The position numbers and the translations under genes were made by a program. The notes under the pieces are model-generated. The model ran no database searches and was not told the DNA's origin. It worked only from the letters and a program-made list of their open reading frames with translations. From NCBI RefSeq assembly GCF_900089605.1, contig NZ_LT594324.1, positions 3,844,001-3,908,000 of the forward strand: a DNA stretch of 64,000 bases, written 5' to 3'. Below, one piece after another: positions 35,945 through 44,119 of this stretch. The stretch's first letter is position 1. The number at the start of each line of letters is the position of its first letter. The stretch comes from Micromonospora narathiwatensis (GTDB lineage Bacteria; Actinomycetota; Actinomycetes; Mycobacteriales; Micromonosporaceae).

Positions 35945-37276
35945 ATGACGACCGCGCCGATGCCCGACTTCCCCGCCGGCTTCCGATGGGGGGTGTCCAC
36001 CTCCGCGTACCAGATCGAGGGAGCGACCACCGCCGACGGCCGGGGTCCGTCCATCTGGGACACCTTCGCCCACACCCCGGGCCGCATCGTCGACGGCAGC
36101 ACCGGCGACGAGGCGTGCGACCACTACCACCGGTACGCCGAGGACGTCGCGCTGCTGGCCGGGCTCGGGGTGTCCGGGTACCGGTTCTCGATCGCCTGGC
36201 CCCGGATCCAGCCCACCGGCCGGGGCGCGGCCAACCCGGCCGGGCTGGACTTCTACGAACGGCTGGTGGACGCGCTGCTCGACCGGGGCGTGGAGCCGGT
36301 GGCCACCCTCTTCCACTGGGACCTGCCGCAGGCCCTGGAGGACGCCGGCGGCTGGCTCGACCGGGACACCGCGCACCGCTTCGCCGAGTACGCCGACCTG
36401 GTCGCCGGCCGCCTCGGCGACCGGGTGAAACTCTGGATCACCCTCAACGAACCGTTCATCCACATGAGCCTCGGGCACGGCATGGGCGTACACGCCCCCG
36501 GCCGGATGCTGCTCTTCGACGCCTTCCCGGTGGCTCACCACCAGCTTCTCGGACACGGTCTCGCGGCCGCCGCGCTGCGCGCCCGAGGCTGCGGCCCGGT
36601 GGCCATCGCGAACAACTACTCCCCGGTGCGGCTGGCCGGGGACACCGACGCCGACCGGGCCGCCGGGGCGGCGTACGACGCGCTGCACAACCGGCTCTTC
36701 ACCGACCCGCTGCTCGGCCTCGGCTACCCGGAGGGACTGGGCTTCGACCCCGGCGTGGTCCGCGACGGGGACCTGGCGGTGATCGCCGCCCCGCTCGACG
36801 TGCTCGGGGTCAACTACTACAACCCGACCGGCATCCGGGCCGCCGAGGAGGGGTCCCCGCTGCCGTTCGAGATGGTGCCGCTGGCGGGGTACCCGCGCAC
36901 CGCGTTCGACTGGCCGGTGGTCCCGGACGGGCTGCGCGACCTGCTCGTCCAGCTACGCGACCGGTACGGCGACGCGCTGCCGCCGATCCAGGTCACCGAG
37001 AGCGGCTGCGCGTACGACGACGCGCCGGACGCCGACGGCCGGGTGCCCGACCCGGAGCGGATCGCGTACCTGGACGGGCACATCCGGGCGGTCCGCGAGG
37101 CGATGGACGCCGGGGTCGAGGTGACCGGGTACTTCGTCTGGTCGCTGCTGGACAACTGGGAGTGGGCGGAGGGCTTCACCAAGCGGTTCGGCCTGGTGCA
37201 CGTCGACTACGCCACCCAGCGGCGTACCCCGAAGTCGTCGTACGCCTGGTTCCGCGACCGGGTCGTCCGGCCATGA
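35945..37276 (+). CDS. Beta-glucosidase, glycoside hydrolase family 1
   Basis: A 443-residue cytosolic enzyme, no signal peptide, from ATG 35945 with GGGAGG ahead. GH1 landmarks: FRWGVSTSAYQIEGA (sugar-binding), DHYHRYAEDVALLAGLGV, YRFSIAWPRI, acid/base Glu169 in TLNEP, nucleophile Glu352 in VTESG, and the aglycone/sugar site WSLLDNWEWAEGFTKRFGLVHVD. It hydrolyses cello-oligosaccharides or other beta-glucosides inside the cell. It overlaps the next MFS gene (ATGA), implying paired uptake and hydrolysis. Confidence 0.95.
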   Translation: MTTAPMPDFPAGFRWGVSTSAYQIEGATTADGRGPSIWDTFAHTPGRIVDGSTGDEACDHYHRYAEDVALLAGLGVSGYRFSIAWPRIQPTGRGAANPAGLDFYERLVDALLDRGVEPVATLFHWDLPQALEDAGGWLDRDTAHRFAEYADLVAGRLGDRVKLWITLNEPFIHMSLGHGMGVHAPGRMLLFDAFPVAHHQLLGHGLAAAALRARGCGPVAIANNYSPVRLAGDTDADRAAGAAYDALHNRLFTDPLLGLGYPEGLGFDPGVVRDGDLAVIAAPLDVLGVNYYNPTGIRAAEEGSPLPFEMVPLAGYPRTAFDWPVVPDGLRDLLVQLRDRYGDALPPIQVTESGCAYDDAPDADGRVPDPERIAYLDGHIRAVREAMDAGVEVTGYFVWSLLDNWEWAEGFTKRFGLVHVDYATQRRTPKSSYAWFRDRVVRP

Positions 37277-38550
37277 CCACGATGAACCCGACGCCGGCCG
37301 CGCTGCCGGCGGCGCTGGCCGAACCGACCGTGCCGGTGCGGCGGAGCTGGATCGCGCTGATCTTCGCGGCCAACCTCGGCGTCTGGATGGCCTTCTTCAC
37401 CCCGATCCAGGTGCTGCTGCCCGAGCAGGTCGCGCGGATCGCGCCCGGCGACAAGGAGGCGATGCTCGCCGTCGTCACCGGCCTCGGCGCGCTCGCCGCG
37501 GTGCTGGCCAACCCGCTCGCCGGGGCGCTGTCCGACCGGACCGTGCTCCGGCTGGCGGGCCGGCACCTCGGCCGGCGACACGTGTGGACCGCCTCCGGCG
37601 CGGTGCTCGGCGCGCTCGCGCTGGTGCTGTTGGCCCGGCAGGACAGCATCGCCGGGGTGGCGCTCGCCTGGGTCGCCGCCCAGGTGTGCTTCAACGCGAT
37701 GCTGGCCAGCCTCACCGCCGCCCTCCCGGACCGGGTGCCGGTCGCCCAGCGCGGCGGCGTCTCCGGCTGGGTGGGCATCCCGCAGGCGCTCGGCCTGGTG
37801 GTCGGGGCGGTGCTGGTCACCGCCGTGGTCACCGGCAACGCCGCCGGGTACGCCGCCGTCGCGCTCGCGGTGCTGCTGCTGTCGCTGCCGTTCACGCTGC
37901 TCACCGCGGACGACCCGCTGCCCCGGGAGCACCGGCCGGCGCTGCGGCTGCGCGGGCTGCTCGCCTCGCTGTGGATCAGCCCGCGCCGGCACCCCGACTT
38001 CGCCTGGGCCTGGTTCACCCGGTTCCTGGTCCAGACCGGCAACGCGCTCGGCACGCTCTACCTGCTGTACTTCCTCGCCGACGGGGTGCGCGTGCCCGAC
38101 CCGCAGGGCGCGCTGCTGGTGCTGATCCTGCTCTACACGCTGGGCATGATGCTCACCGCCGTGGTGGCCGGACGGCTGTCGGACCGGTCCGGGCGGCGCA
38201 AGGTCTTCGTGATCGTCTCCGGGCTGATCATGGCGGTCGCGGCGCTGCTGCTCGCGGCGGCGCCGGTCTGGCCGATGGCGGTCGCCGCCGCGCTGCTGCT
38301 CGGCGCCGGGTACGGCGTCTACCTGGCGGTGGACGCGGCGCTGATCACCCAGGTGCTGCCGGCCGCCACCAACCGGGCCAAGGACCTCGGGGTGATCAAC
38401 ATCGCGAACTCCGCGCCACAGGTGCTCGGCCCGGCGCTCTCCGCCCCGATCGTGGTCCACCTGGGTGGCTACCCCACCCTGTACGCGGCCACCGCGGTCG
38501 TCACCCTGCTCGGCAGCGCCCTGGTGTTGAAGATCAGATCGGTACCCTGA
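37273..38550 (+). CDS. MFS transporter, translationally coupled to the GH1 enzyme
   Basis: A 425-residue protein with about 12 membrane helices, start ATG overlapping the GH1 stop. The loop 2-3 motif reads GALSDRTVLRLAGRHLGRRHVW, and the symmetric loop 8-9 GRLSDRSGRRKVF. No closer family can be assigned; the context points to import of beta-glucosides. A single-gene sugar MFS is unusual, since many actinomycete GH1 genes go with ABC importers. Confidence 0.9.
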   Translation: MTTMNPTPAALPAALAEPTVPVRRSWIALIFAANLGVWMAFFTPIQVLLPEQVARIAPGDKEAMLAVVTGLGALAAVLANPLAGALSDRTVLRLAGRHLGRRHVWTASGAVLGALALVLLARQDSIAGVALAWVAAQVCFNAMLASLTAALPDRVPVAQRGGVSGWVGIPQALGLVVGAVLVTAVVTGNAAGYAAVALAVLLLSLPFTLLTADDPLPREHRPALRLRGLLASLWISPRRHPDFAWAWFTRFLVQTGNALGTLYLLYFLADGVRVPDPQGALLVLILLYTLGMMLTAVVAGRLSDRSGRRKVFVIVSGLIMAVAALLLAAAPVWPMAVAAALLLGAGYGVYLAVDAALITQVLPAATNRAKDLGVINIANSAPQVLGPALSAPIVVHLGGYPTLYAATAVVTLLGSALVLKIRSVP

Positions 38551-38585
38551 CCGGCCCCCTTTCGGAATCCGCTGGCCGGCGGCCG

Positions 38586-38591
38586 TAGGCT
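38586..38591 (+). promoter_or_regulatory. -10 box of a likely leaderless promoter for gltX
   Basis: TAGGCT, seven bases (GGGGGAC), then GTG 38599. The G run could also be a weak Shine-Dalgarno, so leaderless reading is not certain. Confidence 0.45.
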
Positions 38592-38598
38592 GGGGGAC

Positions 38599-40008
38599 GT
38601 GACGGTACGTGTACGCTTCGCCCCTTCCCCGACCGGAATGTTCCACGTCGGCGGCGCCCGCTCGGCCCTGCAGAACTGGATCTACGCCAAGCAGCAGGGC
38701 GGAGTGTTCGTGCTCCGCATCGAGGACACCGACGCGGCCCGCAACAAGCCGGAGTGGACCGAGGGCATCCTGTCGGCGCTGGACTGGATCGGCATCGCGC
38801 GGGGCAGCTACGAAGGCCCACACTTCCAGTCGTCGTACGCGGCCGAGCACCGCGCCGCCGCCCAGCGGCTCCACGTGGGCGGCCGGGCGTACTACTGCGA
38901 CTGCACCCGGGAGGACGTGCAGGCCCGCACCGGCTCCCAGTACGCCGGCTACGACGGCTTCTGCCGGGACCGGGGGCTGCCCCCGGGTGAGGGCCGGGCG
39001 CTGCGCTTCCGTACGCCGGACGAGGGCGAGACCGTGGTGGTCGACCTGATCCGTGGCGAGCCGACCTTCGAGAACAAGCTGATCGAGGACTTCGTCATCG
39101 CCCGGGGCGACGGCTCGCCGGTGTTCCTGCTCGCCAACGTGGTCGACGACATGACCATGGGGATCACCCACGTGATCCGGGCCGAGGAGCACCTGCCGAA
39201 CACCCCGAAGCAGCAGCTGCTCTGGGACGCGCTCGGGGTCAAGCCGCCGGTCTGGGCGCACGTGCCCGTGGTGGTGAACGAGAAGCGGCAGAAGCTGTCC
39301 AAGCGGCGGGACAAGGTCGCCCTGGAGGCGTACCGCGACGAGGGGTACCTCGCCGAGGCGATGCGCAACTACCTGATGCTGCTCGGCTGGGCGCCCTCCG
39401 GCGACCGGGAGATCGTGCCCTGGTCGGTGATCGAGGAGGAGTTCCGGCTGGAGGAGGTGAACCCCTCCCCGGCGTTCTTCGACGAGAAGAAGCTGCGCGC
39501 GTTCAACGGCGACTACATCCGGGCGCTGCCCGTCGAGGACTTCATCACGGAGTGCCAGCCGTGGCTGACCGGCACCGGCACCATCGCTCCGCCGCCGTGG
39601 CAGCCGCAGGAGTTCGACCCGGCCGCGTTCGCCGCGGTGGCGCCGCTGGCGCAGACCCGGATCGCGGTGCTCAGCGAGATCGTGCCGAACGTCGACTTCC
39701 TCTTCCTGGCCGATCCGCTGATCGACGAGGCGGCCTGGGCGAAGGCGATGAAGGAGGGCGCGGCCGAACTGCTGGACGCGGCAATCGCCGCGTACGAGGG
39801 GCTGGAGTCCTGGGCCGCCGAGTCGCTGAAGTCCACGCTGGAGGCGGTCGGTGCGGAGCGCGGCCTGAAGCTGGGCAAGGCGCAGGCGCCGGTCCGGGTC
39901 GCGATCACCGGTCGCACCGTCGGCCTGCCGCTCTTCGAGTCCCTTGAGGTGCTCGGCCGCGAGCGCACCCTGACCCGGCTGCGCGCCGCCCGGGTACGCC
40001 TGGTCTGA
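38599..40008 (+). CDS. gltX: Glutamate--tRNA ligase
   Basis: A 469-residue class I aminoacyl-tRNA synthetase. [18 protein letters not shown] contains the HIGH-type box (HVGG, 16-19); KLSKR is at 232-236. A zinc-type pattern C100-D-C102 ... C122 lies in the insertion. The alpha-helical anticodon-binding domain occupies the last 150 residues. It charges tRNA-Glu, and in actinobacteria normally also mischarges tRNA-Gln for GatCAB amidation. The surroundings (MFS, CopC) are not typical for gltX in relatives, so it could be a second copy. Confidence 0.95.
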   Translation: MTVRVRFAPSPTGMFHVGGARSALQNWIYAKQQGGVFVLRIEDTDAARNKPEWTEGILSALDWIGIARGSYEGPHFQSSYAAEHRAAAQRLHVGGRAYYCDCTREDVQARTGSQYAGYDGFCRDRGLPPGEGRALRFRTPDEGETVVVDLIRGEPTFENKLIEDFVIARGDGSPVFLLANVVDDMTMGITHVIRAEEHLPNTPKQQLLWDALGVKPPVWAHVPVVVNEKRQKLSKRRDKVALEAYRDEGYLAEAMRNYLMLLGWAPSGDREIVPWSVIEEEFRLEEVNPSPAFFDEKKLRAFNGDYIRALPVEDFITECQPWLTGTGTIAPPPWQPQEFDPAAFAAVAPLAQTRIAVLSEIVPNVDFLFLADPLIDEAAWAKAMKEGAAELLDAAIAAYEGLESWAAESLKSTLEAVGAERGLKLGKAQAPVRVAITGRTVGLPLFESLEVLGRERTLTRLRAARVRLV

Positions 40009-40020
40009 CCGTGTACGCGT

Positions 40021-40056
40021 GACGGGGCCCGCCGGTTCGACCGGCGGGCCCCCGTC
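40021..40056. terminator. Shared terminator between gltX and copC-like gene
   Basis: Stem GACGGGGCCCGCCGGT / ACCGGCGGGCCCCCGTC with loop TCG and one bulged C, between convergent gene ends. Confidence 0.8.
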
Positions 40057-40088
40057 ACGTCCCGGCGTGTCGCGGCGGGCCGCGACGG

Positions 40089-40706
40089 TCAGCCGCGGCG
40101 CGCGGAGCGGCGGAAGAGCAGCAGCCCACCGCCCAGCGCGCCGAGCACGACCACCGCCCCGAGCGCCCACCACAGCCCGGCGCCGCCGCCGTCGGCCGAG
40201 CGTGACGCGGCCGGTTCGAGGCTCGCCGTCGAGGTCGCGGGCGGGGTGGTCGCCTCGGCCGCCGGGGAGGTGGGCGGCACGGTCGTCGGCGGCGCCTCGG
40301 CCGAGGGGGTGGCGGTGGTCACGCCGGTGGTCAGGGTGAAGGTGATCTTCCCGCTGACCTGGTGGCCGTCGGTCGAGCTGACCCGGTACGAGACGGTGTA
40401 CTCGCCGGCCGGCCCGGGGGTGAACGGCACGCTCACCCGCTTGCCGGAGATGGTCGGCTCGCCGCCGGAGGCGGGCGCGTCGTCCGGCCCGGTCACTGTG
40501 ATCTTGGTCGCATCGGGGGCCGGGGTGGCGAGGAAACGGAGTTCGATCTGTTTCGGGGCGGTCGCCACCCGCGCCCCGTCCTTCGGGCTGCTGCCGGTCA
40601 GTGAGTTGTGCGCGGCGGCCGGGCTGGCCGGCAGCACCGAACCACCCAACGCCACGCCGAGAACCACCAACCAGGTACGCGCCACGCGAGCGACCCTGCC
40701 CCCCAT
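40089..40706 (-). CDS. CopC-domain copper-binding protein, membrane-anchored
   Basis: A 205-residue exported protein: signal peptide with cleavage after PAAA so that His33 becomes the N-terminal residue (AHNSLTGSSPKDG), the usual Cu(II) ligand. A second ligand set is in STDGHQVSGK (Asp113, His115). A Thr/Pro/Ala linker (about 128-170) leads to a membrane helix (GLWWALGAVVVLGALGGGLLLF) and RRSARRG anchor. Usual partners are CopD or YcnI; none is adjacent. Confidence 0.9.
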   Translation of the reverse strand: MGGRVARVARTWLVVLGVALGGSVLPASPAAAHNSLTGSSPKDGARVATAPKQIELRFLATPAPDATKITVTGPDDAPASGGEPTISGKRVSVPFTPGPAGEYTVSYRVSSTDGHQVSGKITFTLTTGVTTATPSAEAPPTTVPPTSPAAEATTPPATSTASLEPAASRSADGGGAGLWWALGAVVVLGALGGGLLLFRRSARRG

Positions 40707-40928
40707 GAACCCCTCCGTCCGGGTACGATCCGGCCGCTGATCATCGGCCGTTCATTAGTCGGTCTCAGATCGCAAATAGTTCCAAATACTCTTCCAGCAG
40801 CTGCAACCGAGCGACGTTCCACGGAGTCTTTCAGGTGGGCACCGGTTTCGCCGGGCGGCCACCACCGTCGGCCGATCAAGCGTGACCTGCAGCGGAAGCC
40901 AGCCATCGAACGGGGCGAGGAGGCGGCT

Positions 40929-41588
40929 ATGGTCCGGAGGGTGAGGCGGCTGCTGGCGGCCGTGGCCGGGGCGGTGCTCGCGACCGCCTGCGCGTTGACC
41001 CTGGCGGGCACGACCGCGGCCCACGCGACGACGCCCAAGCCCCCGGTGGCCGGAGTGGACATCACCGGCGATGAGCTGGACGAGCCCCTGCGGCTGCGCG
41101 CCGACACCCGCCCCACCGAGGTGAACGCGGTCCTCGACCAGGTCGACTGGTTGGGGCGTACGGGCCAGCAGCGCGGTCCACAGGCGGCGGACCTCGGTCC
41201 GAAGTACACGGTCGTGGTGCTGGCCGGTGACGTCCCGAAGAACACCTACGACCTCTACCCGCTCGCCAAGGGCGGTCCCCGGATCTACCGGCCGGCGAAG
41301 CAGCCCGACCGGAGCAAGACCCTGGCCGGCTGGTTCTTCGGCCGGCTGAACATGTCCGAGACGCTACGCTCCGCCGGTGTGCCGCTGGAGCCGCAGTTCG
41401 ACACGATCAGCGGCGGCGCCGGCGGGGGCGGACGGGTCATTCCGGACGACTCGCTGGTCCCGAAGCAGGACCTCGACGCGACGATGAACGAACTCCAGCG
41501 ACTGCTGCTGCTCAACGCCGGGGTGATGGTGGTCATCACCGTCGGGCTCGCCGGCATCGCGCTGCTGGTCCGCCGGCGTACCCGCTGA
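40929..41588 (+). CDS. Exported, C-terminally membrane-anchored hypothetical protein
   Basis: A 219-residue protein from ATG 40929 with GAGGAGG ahead. Signal peptide RRLLAAVAGAVLATACALTLAGTTAAHA, a domain starting GVDITGDELDEPLRLRADTRPTEVNAVLDQVDWL, a Pro/Gly segment, then C-terminal helix LLLLNAGVMVVITVGLAGIALLVRRRTR. Seen in actinomycetes near CopC-type genes; function unknown. Divergent from the copC gene with 222 bases between. Confidence 0.75.
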   Translation: MVRRVRRLLAAVAGAVLATACALTLAGTTAAHATTPKPPVAGVDITGDELDEPLRLRADTRPTEVNAVLDQVDWLGRTGQQRGPQAADLGPKYTVVVLAGDVPKNTYDLYPLAKGGPRIYRPAKQPDRSKTLAGWFFGRLNMSETLRSAGVPLEPQFDTISGGAGGGGRVIPDDSLVPKQDLDATMNELQRLLLLNAGVMVVITVGLAGIALLVRRRTR

Positions 41589-41651
41589 GGCCGGGCGCCG
41601 GCGGCGGGCCTCAGCCCACCGGCACCACCCTGCCCCGGGCGCGCCCCGGGG

Positions 41652-41987
41652 TCAGCACCAGCGCCGTGGCGGTCGTTCCCGGCGGACCGCGCGGCTACGG
41701 GGGCGGACGGCGCCGTGCTGGTGTGCGCCCGCCCACCCGGGCAGGTCACTGCGGCAGCCCTGGCCGCTGACCGGGTCGGGCACGGCCGGCAGCAGCGGCT
41801 CGGCGGCCCGCTGCCGGGGCGCGGGCGGGTCGTCGTCGCCGCGTTCGGCCGCTCGCCCGGCCGGCGGCTCGGCCGGATGGGCCACCCCCGTCCGGCGGGG
41901 GTGCTTGGCGGACGCCGGCTGCTCGTGGTGGCCCGGGCGGCAGGGCTCGTCCTGGGCGCAGCCGTGCTCGGCCTCCCCGTGCGCCAT
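41652..41987 (-). CDS. Small His/Cys-rich hypothetical protein downstream of pyrE
   Basis: A 111-residue protein, ATG 41987 with GAGGAGA spaced six bases ahead. MAHGEAEHGCAQDEPCRPGHHEQ has a Cys/His cluster that could bind metal, followed by Pro/Arg/Glu-rich sequence without globular pattern. Third codon positions are almost all G/C over the first 60 codons but less so near the end, so the real 3' end may be shifted. It is on the same strand as pyrE, 134 bases downstream. Confidence 0.5.
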   Translation of the reverse strand: MAHGEAEHGCAQDEPCRPGHHEQPASAKHPRRTGVAHPAEPPAGRAAERGDDDPPAPRQRAAEPLLPAVPDPVSGQGCRSDLPGWAGAHQHGAVRPRSRAVRRERPPRRWC

Positions 41988-42121
41988 CCCGGTCTCCTCA
42001 CGTTCGCTGTCGCCCGTCGGGCGGTCGCCCCGGCGTGCCACCTGACACCGTACTGGCCGGGCCCGACAGGGTGTCCAGCGCGTACCGGGTCGGCCGGCCC
42101 TGGAACGAACCCGCTGTCCGG

Positions 42122-42661
42122 CTAGCGGGCGCCGTCCAGGTCGGCGCGGGTGACCAGGGCACGCAATGCGATCCCGTGCGCCGCCAGCGCCGCCGCGCCG
42201 CCCTCCGCGCGGTCGATCACGCAGAGCGCGTGGTCGACCTGCGCGCCCAGCTCGCGGAGCTGACCGGTGGAGATCACCACCTGACCGCCCGAGGTGACCA
42301 CGTCCTCGACCACCAGCACCCGCCGGCCGGCGACCTCCGCGCCCTCCGCGAGCCGGGCCGTCCCGTACGCCTTGGCGGTCTTGCGGACGAAGGCGCAGGG
42401 CAGCCCGACGTGCCGGGCCAACGCGGTGACCACCGGGATGCCGCCCAGTTCCAGGCCGGCCAGCACCTGCGTGCCGGGCGGGACCAGCTCGGCCAGCCCC
42501 GCCGCGACCCGGTCCAGCAGCACCGGGTCGGCCTCGAAGCGGTACTTGTCGAAGTACTCGTCGGCGATCCGGCCGGACCGGAGCACGAACCGGCCGGTGA
42601 GCCGGCAGGTGGCGGAGAGGTCGCGAGCGAGGTCGGCCTGGGCGTTCCGGGTGTCGGTCAC
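42122..42661 (-). CDS. pyrE: Orotate phosphoribosyltransferase
   Basis: A 179-residue enzyme from GTG 42661 that converts orotate and PRPP to OMP in pyrimidine synthesis. DKYRFEADPVLLDRV, GLELGGIPVVTALAR, FVRKTAKAYGTARLAEG (Lys loop) and the PRPP motif VLVVEDVVTSGGQV are clear. Other pyr genes are not adjacent. Divergent from the fasR-led operon. Confidence 0.95.
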   Translation of the reverse strand: MTDTRNAQADLARDLSATCRLTGRFVLRSGRIADEYFDKYRFEADPVLLDRVAAGLAELVPPGTQVLAGLELGGIPVVTALARHVGLPCAFVRKTAKAYGTARLAEGAEVAGRRVLVVEDVVTSGGQVVISTGQLRELGAQVDHALCVIDRAEGGAAALAAHGIALRALVTRADLDGAR

Positions 42662-42763
42662 GAGAGGTCATTCTCACCGATCGTTCCCGGCCCGACGCAA
42701 CCCGCTGCGCCGTCCCGGGCCGCACCTGACCACCTCGGTGTGGAGACCCTGGTCAGGGCGTGT

Positions 42764-42769
42764 CAGGCT
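42764..42769 (+). promoter_or_regulatory. -10-like box of a likely leaderless promoter for fasR
   Basis: CAGGCT, six bases (GAGGCG), then GTG 42776. The GAGG is too close to serve as Shine-Dalgarno. Confidence 0.4.
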
Positions 42770-42775
42770 GAGGCG

Positions 42776-44041
42776 GTGAGTGAACCGGGCGGGACCGACC
42801 TGTCGGCCACGCTGCGCCGGATCGAACGGGCGGCGGGCGCGCTGGCCACCGCCAGCGTGGCCCGGATGGACGAGGCCCTCCCCTGGTTCCGGGAGCTGCC
42901 GGCGGACCAACGGGCCTGGGTCATGCTGGTCGCCCAGGCCGGCGTCCGGTCGCTGGTGCAGTGGCTGGGTCAGGGCGGCGGCGCGGCCGACAGCACCCAG
43001 GAGGTCTCCGACGAGGTGTTCGCCGCCGCGCCGCAGGCCCTGGCCCGCTCGATCAGCCTCCAGCAGACCGTGGCGCTGATCAAGGTGACCATCGAGGTGG
43101 TCGAGGAGCAGGTGGCGCACCTGGCCGCCGAGGGCGAGGAGCAGCCGTTGCGGGAGGCCGTGCTGCGGTTCTCCCGGGAGATCGCGTTCGCCGCCGCCCG
43201 GGTGTACGCCCGCGCCGCCGAGTCGCGCGGCTCGTGGGACGCCCGGCTCCAGGCGTTGCTGGTGGACGCGTTGCTGCGCGGCGACTCGCCGGACGTGCTG
43301 GCCAGCCGGGCGGCGGCGCTGGGCTGGACGGACGCGCCGCCCGTGGCGGTGGCGGTGGGCCGGTCCCCCGGCGGTGAGGTGGCCGCTGTGCTGCACACCG
43401 TCTACCGGCAGGCCCGCCGGATCGGGGTCGAGGTGATCGGCGGCGTGCACGGCGACCGGCTGGTGATCGTGCTCGGCGGGGCGGCCGACCTGTTGGCGGC
43501 CACCGACAAGCTGCTGCCCGCGTTCGGGGACGGGCCGGTGGTGGTCGGTCCGGCCGTACCCAGTCTGGACGAGGCGACGGAGTCGGCGCGGGCCGCGCTG
43601 GCCGGGTTCCGCGCGGCGCCGGCCTGGCCGACCGCGCCCCGCCCGGTGCCCGCCGCCGACCTGCTGCCGGAGCGGGCCCTGGCCGGCGACGCCGATGCCC
43701 GTCGCCGGCTGCGGCACGACGTGTACGCGGTGCTGGCCCGCGCCGGTGGCGAGCTGCTGGAGACGTTGGACGCCTTCTTCGCCGCCGGCGGGACGCTGGA
43801 GAGCGCCGCCCGGGCGCTCTACGTGCACCCGAACACCGTGCGTTACCGGCTCAAGCGGGTCGCCGAGGTGACCGGCTTCTCGCCACTGGTCCCCCGGGAC
43901 TCGTTCGCGCTGCAGGTGGCGTTGACCGTGGGGCGGCTCGACCCGGTGGTCCCGGGGGGCACACCCGTCCCGAGTCAGACATTGAGCCCAGGGGGTCGGA
44001 AAACCTCGCAGACGGGTGATGATCGTCGCCGATCTTTGTAG
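42776..44041 (+). CDS. fasR: PucR-type transcriptional regulator, FasR-like
   Basis: A 421-residue regulator from GTG 42776. It has an N-terminal helical effector region (ATLRRIERAAGALATASV...), a middle GGDEF-like degenerate domain (VAVAVGRSPGGEV... GDRLVIVLGG), and the PucR C-terminal HTH: ELLETLDAFFAAGGTLESAARALYVHPNTVRYRLKRVAEVTGF. In Streptomyces and Mycobacterium the orthologue sits directly before fabD and activates the fatty-acid synthase operon. The order fasR-fabD-fabH-acpP-fabF is conserved here. The C-terminal tail after LALTVGRL is Pro/Ser-rich. Confidence 0.88.
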   Translation: MSEPGGTDLSATLRRIERAAGALATASVARMDEALPWFRELPADQRAWVMLVAQAGVRSLVQWLGQGGGAADSTQEVSDEVFAAAPQALARSISLQQTVALIKVTIEVVEEQVAHLAAEGEEQPLREAVLRFSREIAFAAARVYARAAESRGSWDARLQALLVDALLRGDSPDVLASRAAALGWTDAPPVAVAVGRSPGGEVAAVLHTVYRQARRIGVEVIGGVHGDRLVIVLGGAADLLAATDKLLPAFGDGPVVVGPAVPSLDEATESARAALAGFRAAPAWPTAPRPVPAADLLPERALAGDADARRRLRHDVYAVLARAGGELLETLDAFFAAGGTLESAARALYVHPNTVRYRLKRVAEVTGFSPLVPRDSFALQVALTVGRLDPVVPGGTPVPSQTLSPGGRKTSQTGDDRRRSL

Positions 44042-44064
44042 GGTTCCTCCAAAGCTCCTAGTAC
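44036..44064 (+). promoter_or_regulatory. Candidate promoter of the fabD operon
   Basis: TTGTAG (44036-44041), 17 bases, TAGTAC (44059-44064), about 55 bases ahead of the fabD start and overlapping the fasR stop. Good -35/-10 match and spacing; FasR would be expected to bind next to it. Confidence 0.5.
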
Positions 44065-44119
44065 GGCTTGGTGCCATGCGTTACAGCGCGACCCGCGAGT
44101 ATCCGTCAGAGTCGTAGAC

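Noticed and set aside
37207..40173. 988-codon open frame on the minus strand
   Set aside because: It is antisense to the MFS and gltX genes; composition is Gly/Arg/His/Pro-rich without domains, the usual shadow at near-100% GC3.
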